A DNA stretch of 64,000 nt from Marinomonas phaeophyticola (GCF_026966905.1 NZ_JAPUBN010000011.1:372001-436000); one strand, 5' to 3'. Numbered from the stretch's first letter, positions 10,412 to 20,341 are shown. Notes: generated from the sequence alone by a model not told the origin. Translations and numbers: made by a program.

Positions 10412-10494
10412 AAATAGCACCCCTCTAATAAAAAAGGAGTGTTTTTGGTCCTTTGTTTGTTGTAAAATTTCATTAAATTATTCAAGGTCCTATT

Positions 10495-11466
10495 ATGTCC
10501 CATGCATTAATTGCGGATTTAGGTGGAACTAATGCACGTTTTGCGATTGTTCCTCTTAATGAGTACCAGCCTCAAGAAATAGAAGTGTTTGCCTGTAAAG
10601 AATTTGACTCCTTCTTTGCTGCTGCAACCAAATATTTGGAAGTGTGCTCTTTATCTATTCAAGAGATCTCTGCTGTCGTCTTGGCGATTGCCGGTCCAGT
10701 TAATCAACAGGTTATTAAGTTTTCTAATAATCCGTGGACCTTTACAAAAGAAGAGGTAGAAAGTTTTTTTGGTGACGGTATACGTGTAGCGTTATTAAAT
10801 GACTTTGATGCCATGGGTCATTCTTTAGAGGTTCTGTCTACCGATGATTATATTAAGATTGGGGCGGGTAATGATATTGATGAAACGGCTCCAGCGTGGG
10901 TGATTGGCCCAGGAACGGGTCTTGGTGTTTCATGTGTGGTACCTCAAGAAAAGGCGAATATTGTTTTACCTGGTGAAGGTGGGCATGTTGATGTGCCTAG
11001 CTGTACGGCCCAAGAAGATTATATTATGTCTTTTTTACGCGAGCGCCACCAAAGAGTTTCTGCCGAAAGAGTCCTGTCTGGGATGGGGTTAGAGAATATT
11101 TATGAAGCATTGGCTAAACGTAATGGTCTGGATAGTCGATTAACGGCTAAAGCCATTGGTGAAGCGGGTAAGAATAATGATGCGCTTGCTCTAGAGGCAT
11201 TAGAACAATTTTTTGTTTATCTGGGTCGAGTGGTTGGAGACTTGGTGTTATCTGTAGAGTCTCGGGGTGGCGTATTTATCGTTGGGGGTATTATTCCTCG
11301 GTACATAGAGTTATTCCGCCTAAGCGGTTTTCGTCATGCGATGAGTGAAAAAGGCCGTATGTCAGATTTTGTCGGTAAAATACCAACATTTGTGGTGACA
11401 GCAGAGTACCCAGGTTTAATGGGGTGCGCAAATTACGCCTCTTATTTAGCTAACGAATCATCATAA
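10495..11466 (+). CDS. glk: Glucokinase
   Basis: ATP-dependent phosphorylation of glucose to glucose 6-phosphate. The protein is 323 aa and has the bacterial Glk signatures: phosphate-1 DLGGTNARF, the catalytic LNDFDA segment, GPGTGLGVS, EGGHVDV, and a C-terminal GGIIPRY adenosine motif. It heads a three-gene set with zwf and eda that feeds glucose into the Entner-Doudoroff route. The stop of glk and the start of zwf are 43 bases apart. Confidence 0.95.
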   Translation: MSHALIADLGGTNARFAIVPLNEYQPQEIEVFACKEFDSFFAAATKYLEVCSLSIQEISAVVLAIAGPVNQQVIKFSNNPWTFTKEEVESFFGDGIRVALLNDFDAMGHSLEVLSTDDYIKIGAGNDIDETAPAWVIGPGTGLGVSCVVPQEKANIVLPGEGGHVDVPSCTAQEDYIMSFLRERHQRVSAERVLSGMGLENIYEALAKRNGLDSRLTAKAIGEAGKNNDALALEALEQFFVYLGRVVGDLVLSVESRGGVFIVGGIIPRYIELFRLSGFRHAMSEKGRMSDFVGKIPTFVVTAEYPGLMGCANYASYLANESS

Positions 11467-11509
11467 ATGTATTGATTTGTCGTAAACGCTTAATTTTTTG
11501 GAGAAAGTG

Positions 11510-12988
11510 ATGAATAAGTCCAGTTTGAAAGCCTGCGACGTAGTGATTTTTGGTGGCGGTGGTGATTTAGCTATGCGCAAATTATTACCTGCTTTATACC
11601 ATCTTGATATGGATGGTCTATTAGCACCCACAACTCGTATTATAGGTGCATCTAGGCGAGAATTATCTGCTGAAGAATACCAAGCAAAAGTTCGAACTGC
11701 GCTGGATGAATTTGTTCCTTCGAGTGTCGGTGATGATGAGACCTGGCCTCGATTTAAAGAGCGTTTAAATTATGTATCTGTAGATGCTCAAGAGGTTTCT
11801 GATTTTGCTCGTTTTAACGATAGCGGTGTTGGTGACAATGAGCGTGACGTGGTTTTTTACTTAGCCACCTCTCCAGATTTATTTGGCTCCATTTGTTCAT
11901 CGTTAGCATCTCATGGTCTGAACCAAGAAAGAATGCGAGTGGTTTTAGAAAAACCGTTAGGTAGAGATCTGGTTTCTTCAAGGGCGATTAATACCGAAGT
12001 AATGCAGAACTTTAATGAGCCTCAAGTTTTTCGAATTGATCACTACCTTGGTAAGGAAACCGTTCAAAATCTATTAGCTATTCGCTTTGGCAATACATTA
12101 TTTGAACCTTTATGGGACAGTGCTCATATTGATAATATTCAAATCACGGTGTCTGAAACAGTAGGTGTGGAAGGGCGTTGGGGATATTATGATAAAGCTG
12201 GTGCCTTGAGAGATATGGTGCAAAACCATTTAATCCAGCTATTGTGTTTAGTTGCAATGGAGCCACCTAGCAGAATGGATGCGGACTCTGTTCGAGATGA
12301 GAAAATTAAAGTATTAAAAGCATTGCGACCAATTTCTGGTGCGAATGCGTATAACAAAACCGTTCGTGGTCAATATGCGAAAGGGGTTGTTAGTGGTAAG
12401 ACGGTTCAAGGTTACTTTGATGAGGAAGACAGTAATCCAGAATCTCGAACAGAAACCTTTGTTGCACTTCGAGCCGATATTGATAACTGGCGTTGGGCAG
12501 GTGTTCCTTTCTATTTAAGAACCGGAAAACGTCTAGGACAGCGCTATTCTGAAATTGTGATTCAATATAAAGCGGTTCCTCATAGTATTTTTAGTGATGA
12601 GAGTAACCGTCAGTTACAACGCAACCAATTGGTGATTCGTCTACAGCCGGAAGAAAAAATATCGTTAACCGTTATGAATAAAGTACCGGGTGCTAGTGAA
12701 GGTATGAATTTGCAGCCAGTAGACTTAAACTTAAGTCTAACAGAAGCCTTCCATAACAAACGTAGTCCAGAAGCATATGAGCGTTTATTACTTGATGTGA
12801 TGCGGAATGATGCCACTTTATTCATGCGCTATGACGAAGTGGAAGCGGCATGGAAATGGGTAGATGGCATAATGGATGCTTGGAAACAAACAAGTGAACG
12901 TCCAAAAGAATACGCTTCAGGTTCGTGGGGACCGGCCGCTTCTATGGCACTGCCAATTAAAGATGGTAGAAACTGGCACGATTACTAA
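11510..12988 (+). CDS. zwf: Glucose-6-phosphate 1-dehydrogenase
   Basis: Oxidises glucose 6-phosphate to 6-phosphogluconolactone with NADP. The protein is 492 aa. The N-terminal nucleotide motif reads GGGGDLAMRKLLPALY, and the substrate-binding signature RIDHYLGKE is intact. Further conserved segments are FRTGKRL-like YLRTGKRL and RNDATLF near the end. The ATG at 11510 is preferred over TTG 11498 because TTGGAGAAAG just upstream is the ribosome site. It lies between glk and eda. Confidence 0.96.
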   Translation: MNKSSLKACDVVIFGGGGDLAMRKLLPALYHLDMDGLLAPTTRIIGASRRELSAEEYQAKVRTALDEFVPSSVGDDETWPRFKERLNYVSVDAQEVSDFARFNDSGVGDNERDVVFYLATSPDLFGSICSSLASHGLNQERMRVVLEKPLGRDLVSSRAINTEVMQNFNEPQVFRIDHYLGKETVQNLLAIRFGNTLFEPLWDSAHIDNIQITVSETVGVEGRWGYYDKAGALRDMVQNHLIQLLCLVAMEPPSRMDADSVRDEKIKVLKALRPISGANAYNKTVRGQYAKGVVSGKTVQGYFDEEDSNPESRTETFVALRADIDNWRWAGVPFYLRTGKRLGQRYSEIVIQYKAVPHSIFSDESNRQLQRNQLVIRLQPEEKISLTVMNKVPGASEGMNLQPVDLNLSLTEAFHNKRSPEAYERLLLDVMRNDATLFMRYDEVEAAWKWVDGIMDAWKQTSERPKEYASGSWGPAASMALPIKDGRNWHDY

Positions 12989-13021
12989 GAACTTAAATAA
13001 ACCCTAAATTAGGATTATTGT

Positions 13022-13648
13022 ATGACGACGTATTTAACTCCGGAACAAGTAATGACCGCGACGGCTGTTGTCCCTGTCATTGTCGTGAACAGTGTTGAAG
13101 AAGCTGTGAAGCTTGGTAAAGCATTAGTGGCTGGCGGGGTTCCTGTGTTGGAAGTGACTCTGCGTACTTCTGTTGCATTGGAAGCGATTACGGCCTTACG
13201 TAAAGAAGTGCCTGAGGCAATTGTAGGTGCTGGTACGGTATGTGGCCGTGAGCAATATATTAAGGCTGTAGAGGCGGGTTCTCAATTTATAATTAGTCCA
13301 GGAATGACAGCAGATTTGTTGGCTGTTGGTAAAGAATACTCCGTGCCTTATTTGCCTGCGGTGGCAACGATCTCTGATATTTTATTAGGGATGGAGTACG
13401 GATATGATCATTTTAAGTTCTTTCCTGCTGAAGTAAATGGCGGTATTAAGGCATTACAAGCTTTTGGTGGTCCTTTACCTGATATACGTTTTTGTCCAAC
13501 AGGTGGTATTGGTGCGAAGAACTTCCGAGATTATTTGGCTTTACCTAATGTGCTTTGCGTAGGTGGCTCTTGGATTGTGCCTGCAGATCTAGTGAAAGCT
13601 GAAAAGTGGGATGAAATTACTGAATTAGCAAAATCTGTGAGTAGCTGA
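13022..13648 (+). CDS. eda: 2-keto-3-deoxy-6-phosphogluconate aldolase
   Basis: Class I aldolase that splits KDPG to pyruvate and glyceraldehyde 3-phosphate; the family often also acts on 4-hydroxy-2-oxoglutarate. The protein is 208 aa and a TIM barrel. The Schiff-base lysine is Lys132 in DHFKFFPAE, and the catalytic Glu lies in VLEVTLRT. The GAGTV and CPTGGI phosphate-binding motifs are present. It follows zwf after 33 bases. The pgl and edd genes that would complete the route are not adjacent. Confidence 0.95.
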   Translation: MTTYLTPEQVMTATAVVPVIVVNSVEEAVKLGKALVAGGVPVLEVTLRTSVALEAITALRKEVPEAIVGAGTVCGREQYIKAVEAGSQFIISPGMTADLLAVGKEYSVPYLPAVATISDILLGMEYGYDHFKFFPAEVNGGIKALQAFGGPLPDIRFCPTGGIGAKNFRDYLALPNVLCVGGSWIVPADLVKAEKWDEITELAKSVSS

Positions 13649-13674
13649 GTAATCGAGTACCATCTAATTTTGTT

Positions 13675-13710
13675 AAAACCCTCTAAGCGGTGTGTTTAGA
13701 GGGTTTTTTT
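13675..13710 (+). terminator. Intrinsic terminator after eda
   Basis: A 9-bp stem ACCCTCTAA/TTAGAGGGT (13678-13686 with 13696-13704) ends in a run of T. It closes the glk-zwf-eda unit. Confidence 0.9.
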
Positions 13711-13763
13711 ATGGAAAAATACCATAAAGAAATGACAATAAGGGCTACCCTACCTCCAGTGTG

Positions 13764-15167
13764 CTATAAATTTTCCTCCGCGAATTCGGCTAAGCGGCTC
13801 CTTTCTATGCCGTTAACGTGCATGATACTGGCATAACTGAAGTCTTTGCATTTCTCTACAAGATAAGTAAGCCCTGATGTGAGTGGATTAATGTATTTGT
13901 TGTCGATTTGAGCTAGATTGCCTAAAACAATAATTCTAGAATTGGTTCCAACGCGTGTCACAATGGACTTAAGTTGAAATTGGGTTAACCCTTGAGCTTC
14001 ATCTATGATGATAAGGGCATTATTAAAAGAACGGCCTCTCATGAAATTTAATGATTTAAATTGGATGTTGGCTTTTTGCTTTACATAATCAATGCTGCTA
14101 AATGCATGCTCATCAGCACCATGCAGTATTTCTAAATTATCATCAAAGGCCGCTAACCAGGGGGCCATTTTTTCTTCTTCCGTGCCAGGTAAAAAACCAA
14201 TGTCTTCAGCCATGGGAGGGGTGGAGCGGGCAACAATAATTTTATTAAAACGTTTTTCTTCCATGGAAACTTGTAATGCATAGGCCAATGCCAATAGTGT
14301 TTTACCGGATCCTGCCGGTCCTGTCATGATCATTAAATCGGAGTTGTCATGACGTAACAAATAAAAAGCCATGGCCTGTTCTAGGTTTCTAGGATGTATT
14401 CCCCAAAAACTCTGGTGCATTAAGCTTTGCTTGTTTATGTCTAGCACATAGGCATATTTGTCATCTATATTGCAAATGAACCCAACAAACTCCATATCAT
14501 CAATCAAAAACATATTAGGGTAAAGAGGCTCGATTGCGACCTTTGGAATAAGGTGTATCGTATGCCTTCCGTGTTGTTCTGTTTTTACTTTCTCTATGCC
14601 TTCCCAGAAGCTGCCTTCAAAATGTGTGTATCCTTTGCTTAATAAGTCTACGTCATCCAGTACTTTGTCTTTTCGGTAGTCTTCAACGCGCTCTAAGCCG
14701 GATCCCTTGGCTTTTATCCTCATGTTGATGTCTTTAGTTACTAAGCACACCGGTGTTCTTGGATGGGTTGCTTGAAGACTTAGGGCGACATTAATAATGC
14801 GGTTATCGTTGGCGTGGTCGTGGTTGCTGTTCAAAAAAGGAACGTTATCAATGTTTGCTATTTTTTGATCTGGATAAACCGCAAGGTTTCCTTGGTTTTG
14901 CAAAGGGGAGGGTGTGTCGTCTTGAGAGTGAGTGTATATTGGAACTCCTTCAAGAAGTGCTTTTGGTGCCGCATTACCGACAATACGGTCGATTGTATTG
15001 ATGGCCATTCTTGCTTCTCTGCTGACATCTTTGTCACGGCGGTCTTTGATGACGTCTAACTCTTCTAATACCGTCATCGGAATGACCACCTTGTGCTCGC
15101 CAAAGGCAAAAATAGCAAGGGGATCATGCAGTAAAACATTGGTATCAAGTACGTATATTTTTTCCAT
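13764..15167 (-). CDS. PhoH2-type PIN domain / PhoH ATPase
   Basis: 467-aa protein with two domains. Residues 1 to about 145 form a PIN nuclease domain (VLDTNVLLHDP, with conserved acidic residues and a DVSREAR segment). From about residue 245 comes a PhoH ATPase with Walker A GPAGSGKT near 282 and Walker B ALIIIDEAQ. Characterised PhoH2 proteins are ATP-dependent RNA helicase-ribonucleases. It is a single-gene unit facing eda, oriented like the rpoD operon upstream of it. The PIN acidic residues appear intact. Confidence 0.9.
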   Translation of the reverse strand: MEKIYVLDTNVLLHDPLAIFAFGEHKVVIPMTVLEELDVIKDRRDKDVSREARMAINTIDRIVGNAAPKALLEGVPIYTHSQDDTPSPLQNQGNLAVYPDQKIANIDNVPFLNSNHDHANDNRIINVALSLQATHPRTPVCLVTKDINMRIKAKGSGLERVEDYRKDKVLDDVDLLSKGYTHFEGSFWEGIEKVKTEQHGRHTIHLIPKVAIEPLYPNMFLIDDMEFVGFICNIDDKYAYVLDINKQSLMHQSFWGIHPRNLEQAMAFYLLRHDNSDLMIMTGPAGSGKTLLALAYALQVSMEEKRFNKIIVARSTPPMAEDIGFLPGTEEEKMAPWLAAFDDNLEILHGADEHAFSSIDYVKQKANIQFKSLNFMRGRSFNNALIIIDEAQGLTQFQLKSIVTRVGTNSRIIVLGNLAQIDNKYINPLTSGLTYLVEKCKDFSYASIMHVNGIERSRLAEFAEENL

Positions 15168-15507
15168 AATACATCGCTCCTGTAGAAATTGCCTTTATTG
15201 CGCAAATCTAAGACGGGTTAAATACAAGTGCTTTTATAGAGAATTAACGAACCTTCCTGTTGTGTTGAAGAATGAAAGGAGCGCCAAGTTAAGATGCGGG
15301 AAAGAAACCTCTATTTCTACTACGCTCTTAGCTTGTCTACCTTTGTAATATGAAATAAGTTTATGACAGTTTTGTAAAAAGCGTGAGAATTTCTTTTCGA
15401 TTAAGTAATGACAGTATTGATGATGAGTGAATTTAGCGTAGACATAAAAAAACCGCTAAAAAATTAGCGGTTTTTTGAAAGTAACTAAATCAATGATCGA
15501 ATTAATT
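15168..15507. other. Intergenic region between rpoD and the PhoH2 gene
   Basis: 340 bases that carry the rpoD terminator at one end and presumably the PhoH2 promoter at the other. I see no ORF with coding character, no tRNA and no strong repeat in between. Confidence 0.5.
15444..15476 (-). terminator. Intrinsic terminator after rpoD (bidirectional form)
   Basis: The stem ACCGCTAA/TTAGCGGT (15451-15458 with 15463-15470) is flanked by an A-run on one side and a T-run on the other. On the minus strand it lies about 30 bases after the rpoD stop. Confidence 0.9.
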
Positions 15508-17343
15508 TTATTCGTCTAAGAAGCTTCGTAAATGCTCAGAACGGCTTGGATGACGTAGTTTACGGAGAGCCTTCGCCTCAATTTGACGAATACGCTCACG
15601 TGTAACATCAAACTGTTTACCGACTTCTTCCAATGTGTGATCAGTATTCATATCAATACCAAAACGCATTCTAAGAACTTTTGCTTCACGAGCCGTTAAG
15701 CCAGAAAGTACAGAAGTGGTGGCTTCACGTAAACCTTCAATCGTAGCCGTATCAATAGGGGATTCAGCGCCATCATCTTCAATGAAATCACCCAAATGAG
15801 AGTCTTCATCATCACCTATTGGTGTTTCCATCGAGATAGGTTCTTTCGCGATTTTTAATACTTTACGAATTTTATCTTCAGGCATGTCCATACGTACAGC
15901 AAGTTCTTCAGGCGTTGCTTCACGTCCCATTTCTTGCAGCATTTGGCGAGAAATACGATTCAGTTTATTGATGGTTTCAATCATATGAACTGGTATACGT
16001 ATGGTTCTAGCCTGGTCTGCAATTGAGCGCGTAATTGCCTGTCGAATCCACCAAGTAGCATAAGTAGAGAACTTATAACCACGGCGGTATTCAAACTTAT
16101 CGACCGCTTTCATTAAACCAATGTTACCTTCTTGAATTAAATCCAAGAATTGTAAACCTCTATTGGTGTATTTTTTAGCGATCGAAATAACTAATCGTAA
16201 GTTGGCTTCAACCATTTCTTTTTTCGCACGACGAGCGCGAGTTTCACCAATAGAAATTCGGCGGTTGATTTCTTTTAGTTCAGCGATTGTTAGGCCACTG
16301 TCTTTTTCGATATTGCGGAGTTTGCGTTGGCTACGCATAAATTCAGCTTCGTTTTCAACTAGGCCTTCAGCGTAACGAGCGCCAGAGTTAATTTGTTCTG
16401 CTAGCCATTCCGTATTCGTTTCATTGCCTGGGAAGCGTTTCAAGAACTCTGTTCTAGGCATTTGAGATTTACGTACGCAGACATGCATAATACTACGTTC
16501 TTGCTCACGAACCTTGTCCATACGAGAGCGAACGCGATAAACAAGCTCATCAAACATTTTTGGTACAAGTTTGATAGGGGCAAAATTGATACTCAATTCT
16601 TCTTGTTTTTCTTTAACAAGAGGGTCTTGACGATCACGAGTTTCAAGTAGGGCTTTCAACTCAGTATAGACGCGATCGATTTCATTAAATCGACGGGCTG
16701 TCTCTTCTGGGTCAGGGCCACTTTCAGTCTCTTCCTCTTCATCATCATCTGACTCATCATCATCAAGAGCATCGTCATCAGATTCGATTTCAACTTCTTC
16801 AACTACAGGCTCATCAAATACAGGCTCTTCGCCATCGCCATCAATGAAACCACTAAATATATCGCTAAGGCGGCCTTCTTCTTCTTGGACTTTTGCGTAG
16901 GCGTTAAGTAAAACGTCTACAGCTCCAGGATAGTAAGAAACGGACGACATGACTTCGCGAGTACCTTCTTCGATACGTTTCGCAATAGCAATCTCGCCTG
17001 CTCGGGTCAGGAGTTCTACTGTTCCCATTTCACGCATATACATGCGGACCGGGTCTGTCGTTCGAGTAACGTCGCCTTCGACAGCCGCCAATGCAGCAGC
17101 GGCTTCTTCAGCGGCCGCTTCATCGGTAGAGTCGCCTTCTTCCATGATAAGGCTATCTTTATCTGGCGCATATTCAGAAACCACAATGCCCATGTCATTA
17201 ATCATGGCAATGATTTCTTCAACCTGTTCTGGATCAGAAAGGTCATCAGGAAGGTGATCATTAACTTCGGAAAAGGTTAAATAGCCCTGTTCTTTACCTT
17301 TAGCGATCAGCTCTTTGAGACGTGACTGTTGAGTGTCTGGCAT
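15508..17343 (-). CDS. rpoD: RNA polymerase primary sigma factor RpoD (sigma-70)
   Basis: 611-aa housekeeping sigma factor. Region 1.1 is at the N-terminus. A strongly acidic Asp/Glu insert (around residues 175-215) is in the usual non-conserved region after 1.2. Region 2 has the core-binding and -10 motifs ([26 protein letters not shown]... and the aromatic [11 protein letters not shown]). Region 4 has the -35 helix-turn-helix ([27 protein letters not shown]). It is the last gene of the rpsU-yqeY-dnaG-rpoD operon. Confidence 0.98.
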   Translation of the reverse strand: MPDTQQSRLKELIAKGKEQGYLTFSEVNDHLPDDLSDPEQVEEIIAMINDMGIVVSEYAPDKDSLIMEEGDSTDEAAAEEAAAALAAVEGDVTRTTDPVRMYMREMGTVELLTRAGEIAIAKRIEEGTREVMSSVSYYPGAVDVLLNAYAKVQEEEGRLSDIFSGFIDGDGEEPVFDEPVVEEVEIESDDDALDDDESDDDEEEETESGPDPEETARRFNEIDRVYTELKALLETRDRQDPLVKEKQEELSINFAPIKLVPKMFDELVYRVRSRMDKVREQERSIMHVCVRKSQMPRTEFLKRFPGNETNTEWLAEQINSGARYAEGLVENEAEFMRSQRKLRNIEKDSGLTIAELKEINRRISIGETRARRAKKEMVEANLRLVISIAKKYTNRGLQFLDLIQEGNIGLMKAVDKFEYRRGYKFSTYATWWIRQAITRSIADQARTIRIPVHMIETINKLNRISRQMLQEMGREATPEELAVRMDMPEDKIRKVLKIAKEPISMETPIGDDEDSHLGDFIEDDGAESPIDTATIEGLREATTSVLSGLTAREAKVLRMRFGIDMNTDHTLEEVGKQFDVTRERIRQIEAKALRKLRHPSRSEHLRSFLDE

Positions 17344-17455
17344 TCGACAACCTATCGTTTGAAATTCGTTTGGGAAAATAGCAAGCCGCGCATTGTAGCA
17401 AAAACAAACGACCTTTTCTAGAATTCTTCTTGTTTAATATAAAGAAATCAGCTTT

Positions 17456-19452
17456 TTATGGACGCTTTTTTTTGCGCATTTGTTCCATCCATTGGCGGAG
17501 CTCAGTGCGACTATCATTATCCTTTATGGTCTCATTTCCTTGATTTTTCAACCTCTGACTACTTGCATTTCTTCCAAGATTTTCTTCCATTCGCTCTATG
17601 ACGTCTCTAACTTCTTGTTTTGCATTGCTTATTTTTGATTTTGTGTGGGCGTCTGGGTGGTTCAATAAATATAAAATAGCATCATAATTTTCACTATTGT
17701 TCCAGTTGCCTAATAAATTCCCTGTATTTTTCTCTGGGTATTTATGGAAGTAGCGCCATACTTTACTAAAAAGCTGTACATCTTGATCCGGTTGGCGAAG
17801 TAATGGGTCTGACACGTCAATGTCGCTCGCTATATGTGGGTGCAGTAATAAGCATAAGGTCGCGTTTCCGATTTGAGATAATGCCGGTAACGATGACATT
17901 CTTGGAAAATTGAAGTGTGCCTCGTTATCAGCACTTTTTTTGCTGAACGCTTTACCGTTAACGTTCTTTTTATTTTTGAATGCTTGACTATAAGGCTCTT
18001 TTTTATAGTGGCTATTGCTTTCTTGGGTTGGGTTGTAGGGTTCGTATGATGAATCATCATAATAGCCTGGCGGCTCATCATAATGAGGAGGAGTGCCGTT
18101 GTAGTGCTCTATGTTGTTTGGGTCGGCTTCTGTTTGATTTGACCTGTATTTAGGTTTTTGGGTATTGCTCGAGAGTGATTCGGCATTGATTCCCGATTGT
18201 TCTGCGAGTTGTTTCACTAAGATGGATTTTAGCGTACATTCAGGCATATTTTGAATGTGTCTCATCGCATTTTGAGCAAATTGTGCTTCACCTTCTTCAT
18301 CGGCAAGGGTGACCTCTTTGCGAGCATGGTCAAACAATACATGTGCCATGGAAGAGGAGTCATCTAGTCGGTTTAAAAAACGTTCTTGGCCTTCTTTTCG
18401 AATAAGAGAGTCAGGGTCTTCTCCTTCAGGTAAGAATAAGAACCGGACTTGTTTGTTGTCCTGCATCACACTTAGACTGGCTTCTAGGCCCCTGATAGCC
18501 GCCGATCGACCCGCCTTATCACCGTCAAAGCATAAGGTTATTTTGCTAACAAGTTTGAAGAGTTTTTGAATGTGTTGGCTATTAACTGAGGTTCCTAAGG
18601 TTGCCACAGAGTTAGTGACGCCATTTTGAGCTAATACAATCACATCCATATAGCCTTCAACTACAATAATATGATCGAGTGTTGGGGTGTTCTGCTTAGC
18701 TTCATATAGACCATACAGTTCTTGGCTTTTATGGAATACCGGTGTTTCTGGAGAATTTAAGTATTTAGGTTTTTCATCGCCAAACGCTCGTCCTCCAAAA
18801 GCAATAACCCTGCCTCGAGAATCGCGAATTGGGAACATAATTCGATCTCGAAAGCGATCGTAAAAATGACCTGGTTGATCTTTTTCTCGATCAGCATACC
18901 CGCTTGGAATAGGTGCTCTTGCGTTTCGGATTTTTGTCCTAAGCCTTGTATTAAGTTGTCCCATCCTGGTGGCGCGAACCCAAGTCCAAATACTTTTGAT
19001 ATTTGTCCTGAGAGGCCTCTCTCTTCAGCAAGGTAGTTTCTTGCTCTGGTTTTGTCTGGGTGAGATATGAGTTGTTTTTGAAAGAAAGTAGCGCTTTCCG
19101 TAAGTACTTTTAGTAGGCCAGCATTTTGCTCATAGCGATCTGGAGCCCCTTGTTCTCGGGGAACTTCGAGACCGGCTTCTTTCGCTAATACTTCAATGGA
19201 TTCAACAAAATCTAGGTGATCATGTTCCATTAAAAAGGAAATGGCATTACCACCCGCGCCGCAGCCGAAGCAGTAATAAAACTGTTTGTTTGGGTTTAGG
19301 CTAAAAGAGGGGGATTTTTCGTTATGAAATGGGCATAAAGCGCTGTAATTTTGCCCGGTTTTCTTTAGTGTTATGCGGGACGCCACCACATCAGTAATAT
19401 CGGTTCGAGCTAGAAGTTCGTCAATAAATTGATCTGGAATGCGACCCGCCAT
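17456..19452 (-). CDS. dnaG: DNA primase DnaG, reading frame interrupted by a one-base shift
   Basis: Makes RNA primers for replication. The N-terminal part starts at 19452 and holds the CHC2 zinc finger (CPFHNEK, YCFGCG); its own frame runs on to a stop near 18757. The rest continues from about 18880 in the -1 frame to the stop at 17456, with TOPRIM motifs VVEGYMDV and DGDKAG and the DnaB-binding C-terminal region. A five-base A-run (plus-strand T 18881-18885) marks the break; a sixth base would join EKK to DQPGHFYDRF and give about 665 aa. A Tyr/Pro/His-rich linker lies before the C-terminal domain. Because the gene is essential, sequencing error is the likeliest cause; -1 slippage is an alternative. 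Confidence 0.93.
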
Positions 19453-19471
19453 AAAGAATACTCTTGTGTAT

Positions 19472-19918
19472 TTAGCCTAATAATTTCTTAACCAGTTTAC
19501 TAACCTGAGCCACATCAGCACGACCTTGGACTTGTGGCTTAACAATCGCCATTACTATGCCCATTTGTTGCATACTCGTTGCGCCTGCTTCATCAACCGC
19601 GGCTTTGACAATGCTTTCTACTTCTTCGTCGGTAAGAGGTTGAGGTAAAAATTCGCGAATCACTTCCATTTCGGCTTGTTCAATTGCGGCGAGATCTTCA
19701 CGACCACCATCGGTAAATTGTTGCACAGAATCTTTACGTTGTTTTACCATTTTATCCAGAATGACTAAAGCACGAGCGTCATCTATTTCGATTCGCTCAT
19801 CCACTTCCACTTTTTTAAATTCAGACATAATGGTACGAATAAGAGTAACGCGTGCTTTTTCTTTGGCGCGCATAGCTACTTTTAATTGATCGGATACATT
19901 TTGCTTTAATGCTGACAT
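19472..19918 (-). CDS. yqeY: GatB/YqeY domain-containing protein
   Basis: 148-aa helical protein of the YqeY family, related to the tail domain of GatB that contacts tRNA. It shows the family N-terminus with MKAKEKARVTLIRTI-like sequence, the KQRKDSVQQFTDGGREDLAAIEQAE block and EFLPQPLTDEEV. Function in bacteria is not firmly known. It sits between rpsU and dnaG, 19 bases upstream of dnaG, as in many gammaproteobacteria. Confidence 0.93.
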   Translation of the reverse strand: MSALKQNVSDQLKVAMRAKEKARVTLIRTIMSEFKKVEVDERIEIDDARALVILDKMVKQRKDSVQQFTDGGREDLAAIEQAEMEVIREFLPQPLTDEEVESIVKAAVDEAGATSMQQMGIVMAIVKPQVQGRADVAQVSKLVKKLLG

Positions 19919-19947
19919 GGTTAAATCCTCTGGTGGTTGGTCTAAAA

Positions 19948-19983
19948 CAAAAAAAACGGCAAGTAATAATACTGGCCGTTTTC
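19948..19983 (-). terminator. Internal terminator between rpsU and yqeY
   Basis: On the minus strand the outer stem AAAACGGC/GCCGTTTT (19953-19960 with 19975-19982) and the inner AGTA/TACT pairing form a long hairpin followed by a T-tract. It resembles the terminator that lowers expression of dnaG relative to rpsU in the E. coli macromolecular-synthesis operon. Confidence 0.85.
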
Positions 19984-20030
19984 TCAGTCTATTTTGAGTA
20001 GATCAAAATAAACGAACGCTTGTGAGTACT

Positions 20031-20060
20031 TCTAGAGTTCAATCAAAATTGAACTAGAGA
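20031..20060 (-). other. Hairpin downstream of rpsU without T-tract
   Basis: A perfect 8-bp inverted repeat AGTTCAAT/ATTGAACT (20036-20043 with 20048-20055) with a four-base loop lies nine bases past the rpsU stop. No U-run follows. It could be an RNA-processing or 3'-end-stabilising structure in the rpsU-dnaG transcript. Confidence 0.5.
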
Positions 20061-20068
20061 GTAAAGTC

Positions 20069-20284
20069 CTAGTACAAACGTTGGAATTTACGTTGCTCAC
20101 GAGAAACTTTTTTCGCATGACGTTTAACTGCAGCAGCGGCAGCACGTTTGCGAAGTGTAGTTGGTTTTTCGTAGCATTCACGACGACGAACTTCAGCAAG
20201 AACACCTGCTTTTTCACAAGAGCGTTTGAAACGACGTAGAGCGATGTCAAATGGTTCGTTATCTTTAACTTTAACAGCTGGCAT
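20069..20284 (-). CDS. rpsU: 30S ribosomal protein S21
   Basis: 71-aa, highly basic protein of the 30S subunit, needed for efficient initiation. The sequence is canonical: [21 protein letters not shown] at the start and a C-terminal [16 protein letters not shown]. It is the first gene of the rpsU-yqeY-dnaG-rpoD operon, with a clear sigma-70 promoter upstream. Frame and length match the family exactly. Confidence 0.98.
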   Translation of the reverse strand: MPAVKVKDNEPFDIALRRFKRSCEKAGVLAEVRRRECYEKPTTLRKRAAAAAVKRHAKKVSREQRKFQRLY

Positions 20285-20316
20285 GTATGTACCTTATAAA
20301 TAATTAATGTTATGAA

Positions 20317-20334
20317 TTTTTGTGATCACAAAAA
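20317..20334. promoter_or_regulatory. 18-bp perfect palindrome at the rpsU transcription start
   Basis: TTTTTGTGATCACAAAAA begins about where transcription from the rpsU promoter should start, so it would be at roughly +1 to +18. The core TGTGATCACA lacks the six-base spacer of a CRP site. A partial copy (TGTGATCAAA) lies upstream of the -35, near 20386. It is a candidate operator or 5' hairpin. Confidence 0.55.
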
Positions 20335-20341
20335 CACGGGC

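Noticed and set aside
10421..10446. Terminator-like CACCCCTC / GGAGTG pairing before glk
   Set aside because: The stem contains a mismatch in only six pairs; too weak to call, although a T-run follows.
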